A stretch of 64,000 bases of DNA. Source: Bradyrhizobium cajani. GTDB taxonomy: Bacteria; Pseudomonadota; Alphaproteobacteria; Rhizobiales; Xanthobacteraceae. The notes beneath the pieces are model-generated. The model was not told where the DNA came from. It was given only the letters and a program-made list of their open reading frames with translations, and ran no database searches. Each line of letters begins with the position of its first letter. The first letter of the stretch is position 1. The DNA lies in the NCBI RefSeq assembly GCF_009759665.1, contig NZ_WQNE01000029.1, positions 1-64,000 of the forward strand. Direction: 5' to 3'. The translations under genes were made by a program, and so were the position numbers. This document shows, one piece after another, positions 9,008-15,640 of this stretch.

Positions 9008-9370
9008 TCAGGTCGCGATGTCGCTTGCCCGCAGCAGCGTCGTGAAGCCGCCATAGATCATGCGCTTGCCGTCGAAGGGGATATCGCCGCCCTTGAGCCG
9101 CGGATCCGCCATCACCTTCTTGTTGACGGCATCGCGGGATTCCCGGTCGCGGTAGACGATCCAGGCGAACACCACGATCTCCTCCTCCTTCGCCATCACT
9201 GCGCGCGGAAACGACGTCAGCTCGCCATAGGGCACGTCATCGCCGATGCACTCGACATAATCGAGCGCGCCGTGCTCCATCCAGATCGCGCAGGCCGTTC
9301 GCGCCAGAACCTTGTAGGCCTCGATCTTGTCCTTCGGCACGGCGAGCACGAAACCATCGACATAGGGCAT
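9008..9370 (-). CDS. DUF1428 family protein
   Basis: A 120-residue cytoplasmic protein of the DUF1428/YbaA-like dimeric alpha-beta barrel type, recognised by MPYVDGFVLAVPK at the start, the CIGDDVPYG segment, VFAWIVYRDRESRDAVNKKV, and the RMIYGGF motif near the C-terminus. The start at 9370 is chosen over a longer form because AAGGAG lies at correct spacing upstream. It is convergent with the IalB gene, only 9 bp separating the stops. Function unknown for the family. Confidence 0.88.
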   Translation of the reverse strand: MPYVDGFVLAVPKDKIEAYKVLARTACAIWMEHGALDYVECIGDDVPYGELTSFPRAVMAKEEEIVVFAWIVYRDRESRDAVNKKVMADPRLKGGDIPFDGKRMIYGGFTTLLRASDIAT

Positions 9371-9542
9371 CACAGAACTCCTTGGATTGTGTGTCCCAAG
9401 GACGTTGCAGCGGTCGGATATCCGACCCGGGCCCACGATTTTCAGCTGAGGCAAACGGTCGCTCGCGGTGGCGCGCCCGGTGAGCCTTCCGGCCTGCGAT
9501 CAGATGCCGAGGGCATGATGCCCTAGGGAAAGCGCCCGGAAT

Positions 9543-9616
9543 TGGCTGGGGAACCTGGATTCGAACCAAGACAAACAGAGTCAGAGTCTGTTGTGCTACC
9601 GTTACACCATTCCCCA
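9543..9616 (-). tRNA. tRNA-Gln (CTG anticodon)
   Basis: The minus strand folds into a complete 74-nt tRNA. The acceptor stem is TGGGGAA/TTCCCCA, with discriminator G and encoded CCA. The D-arm contains GTAACGGTAGC-like sequence; the anticodon stem ACAGA/TCTGT encloses loop CTCTGAC (anticodon CTG, reads CAG). The T-arm contains GGTTCGAATCC. It is an isolated gene beside the decayed region that begins on its 5' side. Confidence 0.95.
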
Positions 9617-9761
9617 CCGAAGTGCTTGATATCGCTAAGCTTTCTTCGGAAGTCTTGCAAGGCTAGCGAAGAGCAAATCAGCGCTTGCAGGTCGCTCATA
9701 TAGCCGCGCCGACGTTCGTGGTCCAGTCCTTCTGTGGGGTACTATCCGTATTTGGCCCCCT

Positions 9762-10044
9762 GTGTCCTATTTTGAATTCGAGAGTGTCCTAATTCGCGGA
9801 ACCGTTGATTTGGCTCAGCGGTCTTCGGCGAGGTGTCCCAACTCCTCTGCAGGTGTCAATGAATGAGGCAGAAGATAGCTCTTGCTTTCATGGTCCTCGT
9901 AATCGTGGTCGTTACCTACTTCCTGTACGACGACTACGCGAAGTGCCAGCAAGAATACCATCGTGGATGCGCTCCAGCCGTCGGAAGCGGGCCGATCTCA
10001 AAATGAGGGCACTGTCCTCATCTGCCTTCTCCGGTGTCCTAATT
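9762..10044. repeat. Scattered GTGTCC(T/C)AATT-like words
   Basis: Similar words occur at 9762 (GTGTCCTATTTT), 9784 (GTGTCCTAATT), 9833 (GTGTCCCAACT) and 10034 (GTGTCCTAATT). They flank the fragments of the decayed region and have the look of element ends, but no transposase remnant is visible. Significance is unproven. Confidence 0.3.
9863..10006 (+). CDS. Small single-pass membrane protein, unknown
   Basis: A 47-residue frame with a convincing N-terminal transmembrane helix: MRQKIALAFMVLVIVVVTYF, then a charged and Cys-containing tail (DDYAKCQQEYHRGC) ending PISK. The hydrophobic run followed by a polar tail is unlikely by chance, but the ribosome-binding site is weak and the gene lies inside a decayed region. 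An overlapping frame starting at 9859 reads into the glycosyltransferase remnant and looks non-coding here. No family recognised. Confidence 0.45.
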   Translation: MRQKIALAFMVLVIVVVTYFLYDDYAKCQQEYHRGCAPAVGSGPISK

Positions 10045-10049
10045 AGGGC

Positions 10050-10509
10050 GTGCACTCGATATTTCTTCGAGACGGACGTGCTGTTTCGTCTCAACATCAT
10101 TCGCGCGGTCGTCATCGACATTCCGATGGATGCAAAATACGGCGACGAGCAAAGCAATCTCAAAATCTCTAAGATCGTCGCGGAGTTCGCCTTCAAGCAT
10201 TTGCGAAATTTCGTGAAGAGAATTATATATAACTACTATCTTCGAGACCTTTCGCTTGCATCGTTCAAACTTCCCCTCGGTCTCGCCTTGATGCTCGGCG
10301 GCGCAATATTCGGACTGAGCAGATGGGTCGCCGGTGCACACATCGGTGCAACAGCAACCGCCGGAACCGTCATGCTCGCCGCCCTGCCGTTTCTGGCGGG
10401 CCTTCAACTAATCCTGGCGTTCCTGGGATACGACATTTCGTCGGCTCCAAGGCGGCCAATTCACAAGAGTCTGCGCAGGGCAAAATTGCTCGGCGCTGAA
10501 ACTCCTTGA
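10050..10509 (+). pseudogene. C-terminal remnant of a family 2 glycosyltransferase
   Basis: About 150 residues match the end of polyprenol-phosphate sugar-type glycosyltransferases: TRYFFETDVLFRLN, a VVIDIPMDAKYGDEQSNLK segment, then two C-terminal membrane helices (LPLGLALMLGGAIFGLS and AALPFLAGLQLILAFLGY). The catalytic N-terminal two thirds, including the nucleotide-sugar-binding DxD region, is missing; upstream sequence in the frame is unrelated and low in coding character. A truncated, non-functional relic is the simplest reading. Undisrupted homologues are about 310-330 residues (family knowledge). Confidence 0.75.
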
Positions 10510-10591
10510 GGAAGCGAATGCTTCGCCGCGATTCGAGGGCGCTCACTGTCCGGGAGTGCGTTGGGCTGTCAAACAAGGGCGGCGAATAACC

Positions 10592-10984
10592 ATGCCGTCT
10601 TTGACACTTTCACAAGCTACCAAAGTGGTCTTAGTCGTGCTCGCCGTCTATTTCCCAGTCGCGCTCTACCTGCACTACAGCTACGTTCCGAAACCGGACC
10701 CGCCGAAGTCCGCGAATTTAACCGGTCCCTTCCGCAAGATTGATCCGACCGCCTACCAGGCTCTTGTGCCAAAACTCGAAGGGCTCGCAGATTTTGGCAG
10801 CATGCCGGTCAGATCGACCATTGTCCTGCTCGAAGATGGAAAACCGCTCGGCCCACCGCACAGCCCTTCAAAAGTGGCCAACGGTAGCTATTCGCATTGG
10901 CTCGGCGCCGGCATCATCTTCTCGGCCAGCGACAACAGCGATCCGAACTCCAACGGGCGGAGCTATTCAATTACATGGAAATAG
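10592..10984 (+). CDS. Membrane-anchored hypothetical protein
   Basis: A 130-residue protein with an N-terminal anchor (VVLVVLAVYFPVALYLHY, about residues 12-29) and a periplasmic domain of about 95 residues ending GRSYSITWK. The region STIVLLEDGKPLGPPHS is followed by a conserved-looking SHWLGAGIIFSASDNSDPN; its make-up suggests a small beta-rich domain. The ATG at 10592 is picked because the anchor follows directly. It is followed at once by a good rho-independent terminator, so it is a complete unit even though both neighbours are relics. Part of it is copied at 11807-11850. No family recognised. Confidence 0.6.
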   Translation: MPSLTLSQATKVVLVVLAVYFPVALYLHYSYVPKPDPPKSANLTGPFRKIDPTAYQALVPKLEGLADFGSMPVRSTIVLLEDGKPLGPPHSPSKVANGSYSHWLGAGIIFSASDNSDPNSNGRSYSITWK

Positions 10985-11010
10985 CCCAGCAGGACCTACT
11001 GGGCGTTTTT
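10984..11010 (+). terminator. Rho-independent terminator
   Basis: GCCCAG (10984-10989) pairs with CTGGGC (10999-11004) across a 9-nt loop and is followed by GTTTTT. It begins at the last base of the preceding stop codon, so it terminates the 130-residue membrane-protein gene. Confidence 0.8.
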
Positions 11011-11143
11011 CGCTTTGACCGAAATATTGCTTACTCCTTCGCAAAACAGGAGTTCATAGGCTGCTAGTCCTACGCAGGCGAAAGAAGCAGCCCTATGACA
11101 GAGGAAGTCCCAGCATCAAGCGCAGTTATCGCTCTGCCCTCAC

Positions 11144-11480
11144 CTAGCAAAAATGCTTCGCCAGCAAGAGCGCCATTCGACTGTGGCCGCGATCGCGGAC
11201 AAGCTTCTCGGCGGCCACGCGGCTACCGGCTTCGATCAGTAGCGCCCGCGCGCCGGCGCAGAACGCCGGCAGATCCAGGATATCGCGCAGCAGCTCCACG
11301 AAATCCTCGCTGTGCTTGACCTTTTCGAAACTGTTCTTCTCGAGGTGGCCGAGCTGCTTGTAGGCTTCGCACTGCCAGCGCTTCTTCTCGTCGCTGTACT
11401 CGAGGCGCACCGCGAACCACCTGGTCGATGCGCACGACACGTCCCTCGCCGTCCTCATCGCGGGCACGTGCGTTGTTCTG
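11144..11480 (-). pseudogene. Frameshifted gene fragment, unknown function
   Basis: On the minus strand a coherent protein segment is readable: RLEYSDEKKRWQCEAYKQL continuing to a C-terminal LAKHFC. The expected upstream part (DEDGEGRVVRIDQVVRGA) sits in a different frame, so one frameshift near 11405 breaks it. The sequence is rich in Lys/Glu and looks cytoplasmic. No start codon with a ribosome site is evident and the N-terminus is lost. I do not recognise the family; it is one of several broken genes in this region. Confidence 0.45.
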
Positions 11481-11766
11481 CGGAATTCCTCTGTTTCATG
11501 AGGGAGTCAGTGACGAGATCGGAGGAACGGTGTTGCCCTTCATGTGGACAGAACCCGCGCCCAAGGCGACCGGGACCAACCGGGGGCCGCGAGGGTCACG
11601 AACGGGCTGGTCTTAACGAGCCGCCCTACGACGAGCAGGCTGCGCCGGAATCACGGAAGCGGCCCGTGCAAAGGCTAGTTGAAGACGCGCCGACAACGAG
11701 GGGAATAGCCATGCCACCCTGGACATTAAGGCGACGCTGGCCCTCGACGCGCTGGCCAGATGTTGA

Positions 11767-11812
11767 CTACAATCCTACCAATCAACCATCTACAATCCTA
11801 CCAATCAACCAT
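11767..11812. repeat. 23-bp perfect tandem duplication
   Basis: The 23-bp unit beginning CTACAATCCTACCAATCAAC occurs twice back to back (11767-11789 and 11790-11812). It is a recent slippage or recombination scar, immediately followed by the copied gene segment. Confidence 0.85.
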
Positions 11813-11850
11813 TGTCCTGCTCGAAGATGGGCCAACCGCTTTTGGCGCTA
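11807..11850 (+). repeat. Duplicate of an internal segment of the 10592-10984 gene
   Basis: CCATTGTCCTGCTCGAAGAT at about 11809-11828 repeats the sequence at about 10819-10838, encoding the same STIVLLEDG. After GATGG the two copies diverge. It shows that the decayed region has undergone duplication or recombination within itself. Confidence 0.7.
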
Positions 11851-11879
11851 TCTCAACCGAGGGATTTGGAACTGACGGG

Positions 11880-12470
11880 GATCAGTTGATCGGAGCGCCC
11901 ATATGGGTGCACAAAATTCCTGTTCCAGCCGCATCTCCGGTGCTGCGGAACGACATCGCTCCGCTACCATTGTTGATCCCCAAATTGACTACGCCGCTTG
12001 TGCTGTTCGGCCCCGACCTGATGCAGACGTGCTTGGGATAGAACGCAGCGTCCGGAATGGTTGCGAACACAGCCGCAACCGTCGTCGTGCCGTTGGAGAT
12101 GTCGCCGGAGATATGACAGGTGCCATCGCGCAGGCGACGCGCGCGGAATTTCGTAGCCGCCCGCCAGCGTCGTCCAGCCGTTCGACAGAGTGAGCGGCCG
12201 CCGCCACGCAACAACAAACGGCCGCCCGCGGCAGCGACGTGGTTGTGATTGACCAGCATCGCGCCGGCGCCGGCTTGGTTGCCAAGTTCAAGCGCGACCA
12301 ACAGGCCATTGCAGGCGTTATCCGTGAAACGACAGTTGTCGCCGCAAGCCGGCGCATAGACGCCCCCTAGATGTAATTGTTTACGATCCGCCCATCGATC
12401 CAGTTTCCGTTGCTGGGGATACTGATCGAGCGCCCGCTGTTCATAGGCCCGAATGTACAGTCGCGCACAT
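11880..12470 (-). pseudogene. Remnant of a phage tail-spike/right-handed beta-helix protein
   Basis: Minus-strand frames show beta-helix style rungs: FGPMNSGRSISIPSNGNWID and RIVNNYI, then a stop or frame break, then NQAGAGAMLVNHNHVAAAGG, and a C-terminal domain with GTCHISGDISNGTTTVAAVF and SGVVNLGINNGSGAMSFRS. Such endings occur in phage tail fibres and surface beta-helix proteins (family knowledge). The frame is interrupted near 12370 and again around 12190, and the N-terminus is cut off next to the RNase Z gene. Non-functional relic; the prophage origin is inferred. Confidence 0.55.
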
Positions 12471-12472
12471 GG

Positions 12473-13378
12473 CTAGATCACGATGCGATCGAAATCGGCG
12501 GCAATCCGGCTGCTCGGAAAGATCCTTGCTGCCTCCGTCAGGATCTCCTCGTCCTGATAGCGACCCGACAGGTGCACCAGCACGAGCTGCCTGACGTTGT
12601 TCGCCGCGGCAAACGAAGCCGCCTCCGCTGCGGTGAGATGGCCGTAGTCCCGCGCGGTTGCGGCGTCGCGATCGAGGAAGGTCGCTTCGATCACCAGCAC
12701 GTCGGCGCCCGCGACATGGTCGGACAGCCCCTCCGTGGTCTCGGTGTCGCCGATCACGACGAGCTTCCTGCCGCCGCTCGGCGGCCCCAGAACGTCCTCC
12801 GGGTCGACCGTTCGGCCATCGGCGATCACGACCGGTCGTCCCTCTGCCAGCTCTCCGCGCAGGGGACCGTCCGGAACACCGAGCGCCGCGAGGCGGTCGG
12901 GCCGAAGATGACGGCGTGCGGGACTCTGGAATGCGAAGCCGAAACTATCGGTGTCGCGATGACGGACCGGAAAGCAGTCGACGATGAATTCGCCGGCGTC
13001 GATGACCTGTCCTTCGCTCAGCGGCACGAATGTCACCGGGATCGGCGCCCTGCCCGCACCCCACAGGCCTGCGAGCATTCGCATGACGATGTCGAGCGTG
13101 CCCTGTCCGCCATGAATGGTCATCATCTCGGAGGTCTGCCGCAATCCCAGCGTCGAGAAGAGACCGGGGATGCCGAGCACGTGATCGAGATGACCGTGCG
13201 TCAGCAGGATGCGGTCGAGCCGCCGGAAGCCGACGCCACTGCGGAGCAATTGGCGCTGCGTGCCCTCGCCGCAATCAACCAGGATGCGCCTGCCCGCGGC
13301 CTCCACGAGAAGCGCAGGATGGTTGCGTTCTGCCGAGGGAACGCTGGCGGAGGTCCCGAGAAATGTCAGGGCGAACAT
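12473..13378 (-). CDS. rnz: Ribonuclease Z (metallo-beta-lactamase fold)
   Basis: A 301-residue tRNA 3'-processing endonuclease of the short RNase Z/ElaC type. Visible motifs: FLGTSASVPS at the N-terminus, VDCGEGTQRQLL (34-45), and the metal-binding HGHLDH at 61-66. Later come the GDTETTEGL segment with its bridging Asp and the C-terminal LVLVHLSGRY histidine. It removes 3' trailers from tRNA precursors lacking CCA, or has a related nuclease role in CCA-encoding genomes. It lies 54 bp downstream of the TetR gene on the same strand. General metal-dependent hydrolase is the alternative, but the GEGTQRQ and HGHLDH signature favours RNase Z. Confidence 0.88.
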   Translation of the reverse strand: MFALTFLGTSASVPSAERNHPALLVEAAGRRILVDCGEGTQRQLLRSGVGFRRLDRILLTHGHLDHVLGIPGLFSTLGLRQTSEMMTIHGGQGTLDIVMRMLAGLWGAGRAPIPVTFVPLSEGQVIDAGEFIVDCFPVRHRDTDSFGFAFQSPARRHLRPDRLAALGVPDGPLRGELAEGRPVVIADGRTVDPEDVLGPPSGGRKLVVIGDTETTEGLSDHVAGADVLVIEATFLDRDAATARDYGHLTAAEAASFAAANNVRQLVLVHLSGRYQDEEILTEAARIFPSSRIAADFDRIVI

Positions 13379-13432
13379 TGGTGCGACTTGTCCAGCAGGC
13401 CGGAGAGCTCATGCGCTCGGCTCGGCCGAGCC

Positions 13433-14035
13433 TTACCCCCGCTCCGACTGCGCCTCAACCGCCTGCACGGCCACGCTTGCCACCTGCCGCAGCGCTTCAC
13501 GATCCGCGCCCGAAGACGCCATCACGCCCATGCCGACGGCGACGGCAGAGACGTAGCGCGCGAGCGCGGCCGGGTCTGAGGTCCGCTTGAGATCGCCTTC
13601 AGCCTTGGCGCGAATGAAGCGGTCGCGGAGTTGATCCTCGTTCTGGGCGCGGCGGGAGGCGAGCTCGAACGGGACGTTCTCGGAGCCGGTGCCACAGGCG
13701 ATGCCGCCCTGCACCAGAAGGCAGCCGGGCGGATTGGCGGGATCAGTCTGCTTGTCGGCGATGCCCATCAGCATCCGCTCGGCGACCTCACGGGCCGTGG
13801 ATGCGGCCACCACCTCGTCCATCCAGACGCCGCGCAGTTTCGTGTAGCGGTCGAGCGCGGCCTTCAGCAGGCCTTCCTTGTTGCCGAAACAGGCATAGAG
13901 GCTCGGCGGATTGATGCCCATGGCCTCGGTCAGCTGGGCAATGGTGGCACCCTCATAGCCATGGCGCCAAAACACTTCCATCGCCTGATCCAACGCCGTG
14001 TCGGCGTCGAATTCGCGGGGGCGTCCCATACCCAT
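13433..14035 (-). CDS. TetR/AcrR family regulator of the adjacent RND pump
   Basis: A 200-residue TetR-type repressor. The N-terminal helix-turn-helix is clear: GRPREFDADTALDQAMEVFW, then GYEGATIAQLTEAMGINPPSLYACFGNKEGLL (about 25-57). The C-terminal ligand domain carries GCLLVQGG, typical of the subgroup that controls efflux or reductase genes. It is divergent from the MexEF-type pump, with a perfect 7-bp inverted repeat (14204-14219) near the pump start; repression of the pump and of itself is the natural inference. A GAGGAG ribosome site supports the chosen start. The inducer is unknown. Confidence 0.9.
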   Translation of the reverse strand: MGMGRPREFDADTALDQAMEVFWRHGYEGATIAQLTEAMGINPPSLYACFGNKEGLLKAALDRYTKLRGVWMDEVVAASTAREVAERMLMGIADKQTDPANPPGCLLVQGGIACGTGSENVPFELASRRAQNEDQLRDRFIRAKAEGDLKRTSDPAALARYVSAVAVGMGVMASSGADREALRQVASVAVQAVEAQSERG

Positions 14036-14203
14036 GTGCCTGTCTCCTCGGACTTCGCGTTCTGCCTGAGGCTTAACGTCAAATCCTATCTATTTGTTCT
14101 AGCTTTCTTTTTCTTGTGTCTTCCAATCGTCGCGGTATCGGCGTACAATTTTCTTAGTGAATGGTACATAAGTATCTTGCACTGCGATATCCAGCTCCAC
14201 ATC

Positions 14204-14219
14204 TGTAGTGAACACTACA
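14204..14219. promoter_or_regulatory. Candidate TetR operator TGTAGTG-AA-CACTACA
   Basis: TGTAGTGAACACTACA has two perfect 7-bp inverted arms around AA, 16 bp before the pump adaptor start. Its size and position fit an operator for the divergent TetR regulator. Binding is inferred. Confidence 0.6.
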
Positions 14220-14235
14220 TATCTGGAGCGCGCAA

Positions 14236-15480
14236 ATGCCCCCCTCCCAAAATACCTCCCGCGCCGGCCGTTTCCGCCGCCTTCTCGGCGGCGTCGCCAT
14301 CGTGGGCACCCTCGCCGTAGCCGGCTCGATCGCGACCGGCCGTTACTTTCACGCAGCGCAGGCGACCGCAACGGCCGCCGCGGCGGAACAAGCCGTTTCC
14401 GTCACGGTCGCCATGATCGAGCCGCGGCAGACCGTGCTGTGGGACGACTTCTCCGGCCGCCTGGAGGCTATCAACCGCGTCGAGCTGCGGCCGCGCGTGG
14501 CGGGCGCGATCCTTGCGACCAACTTCACCGAAGGCGCACTGGTGAAAGCCGGCGACGTGTTGTTCAAGATCGATCCGGCGCCTTACGCGGCCGAGGTGGA
14601 CAAGGCCGCAGCCCAGCTCGAGGCTGCCAGGGCCCGCGTCGTGTTCACCCAGAGCGAGCTCGAGCGCGGCGCGCAGCTCGTCGGCAACGCCGTCGTCACC
14701 CGCCGTGACTACGACCAGCGCGACAACGCCAATCGCGAAGCCGTCGCCAACGTCAAGGCGGCCGAAGCGACGCTCCAGACCGCCAAGCTCAATCTCGACT
14801 ACACCGAGGTTCGCGCGCCGGTTGACGGCCGCGTCGGCAAGATCGAGGTTACCGTCGGCAATCTCGTCGCCGCCGGCACCGCCTCTCCCGTGCTGACCTC
14901 GCTGGTCTCGGTCAATCCGATCTACGCCTCCTTCGATGCGGACGAAGAGGTCGTGCTGCGCGCATTGAACTCGATCGCGGATGCGTCCGGCAAGCGCGGC
15001 AATCTCGACCAGATCCCGGTCGAGATGACGACCTCCGGCGGTCTCTCGGCGAAAGGCCACATCCAGCTCATCGACAACCAGGTCAACGGCCAGAGCGGCA
15101 CCATCCGCGTCCGCGCGGTGTTCCGCAACGAGGACGGCCGTCTCATCCCCGGCCAGTTCGCCCGCGTGCGCATGGGCCAGCCGAAGCAGCAGACGCTGGT
15201 GATGATCGACGAGCGCGCGATCGGCACCGACCAGGACAAGAAGTTCGTGATGGCGGTCGGTGACGACAGCCGCGCAGTCTATCGGCCGGTCACGCTCGGC
15301 GGCGCGGTCGATGGCTTGCGCATCGTCACCACGGGCCTGAAGCCAGGCGATCGCATCGTCGTCAACGGATTGCAACGCGTGCGTCCGGGCGCCCTCCTCA
15401 AGACGGAGATCGCGGCGATGGGCGCGCGCGGGCCGCAGCAGGCCTCCAACCACAGCAACCAGGACGTCGTGCAACGCTAG
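14236..15480 (+). CDS. RND efflux periplasmic adaptor, MexE-like
   Basis: A 414-residue membrane fusion protein. An N-terminal signal/anchor (about residues 15-35) is followed by the lipoyl half VELRPRVAGAILATNFTEG, a coiled hairpin with QLEAARARVVFTQSELERG, the second lipoyl half YTEVRAPVDGRVGKI, and a C-terminal membrane-proximal domain around GLKPGDRIVVNGLQRVRPG. It bridges the permease encoded next and an outer-membrane channel not present here. Comparison from memory places it with MexE-type adaptors. It is divergent from its likely TetR repressor. A palindromic repeat separates it from the permease gene. Confidence 0.92.
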   Translation: MPPSQNTSRAGRFRRLLGGVAIVGTLAVAGSIATGRYFHAAQATATAAAAEQAVSVTVAMIEPRQTVLWDDFSGRLEAINRVELRPRVAGAILATNFTEGALVKAGDVLFKIDPAPYAAEVDKAAAQLEAARARVVFTQSELERGAQLVGNAVVTRRDYDQRDNANREAVANVKAAEATLQTAKLNLDYTEVRAPVDGRVGKIEVTVGNLVAAGTASPVLTSLVSVNPIYASFDADEEVVLRALNSIADASGKRGNLDQIPVEMTTSGGLSAKGHIQLIDNQVNGQSGTIRVRAVFRNEDGRLIPGQFARVRMGQPKQQTLVMIDERAIGTDQDKKFVMAVGDDSRAVYRPVTLGGAVDGLRIVTTGLKPGDRIVVNGLQRVRPGALLKTEIAAMGARGPQQASNHSNQDVVQR

Positions 15481-15484
15481 TTCT

Positions 15485-15596
15485 CCGTCATTCCGGGGCG
15501 GGCGTAGCGCGAACCGGAATCCAGAAGTTTGAAACTCCGACCACTTCACCTCCGGATTCCGGGTTCGCGGGCTTCGCCCACGCCCCGGAATGACGG
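15485..15596. repeat. Long inverted repeat (CATTCCGG family) between adaptor and permease
   Basis: CCGTCATTCCGGGGCG (15485-15500) pairs with CGCCCCGGAATGACGG (15581-15596), with a second inner pair CGAACCGGAATCC / GGATTCCGGGTTCG. Copies with the same CGTCATTCCGG ends lie at 47937-48039 and 60563-60606. It is a dispersed palindromic element; in RNA it forms a long hairpin inside this operon. Confidence 0.85.
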
Positions 15597-15640
15597 TGGA
15601 GCTGTCGGAGAACAGCAGGATATTGCCCAGGGGCAAAGCC

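Larger units (their letters stand above)
11481..11879. other. Degenerate non-coding stretch
   Basis: No reading frame here looks like a real protein. It contains a 23-bp tandem repeat and a short duplicate of part of the upstream 130-residue gene, both listed separately, and is otherwise unexplained debris between two pseudogenes. Confidence 0.5.

Noticed and set aside
9543..9616. tRNA-Gln as phage attachment site for the decayed island
   Set aside because: The island lies on the 5' side of the tRNA, whereas integrases normally use the 3' end, and no duplicate of the tRNA end was seen nearby.
12377..13579. 400-codon plus-strand frame over the RNase Z gene
   Set aside because: Antisense to RNase Z with its HGHLDH motif; shadow composition.
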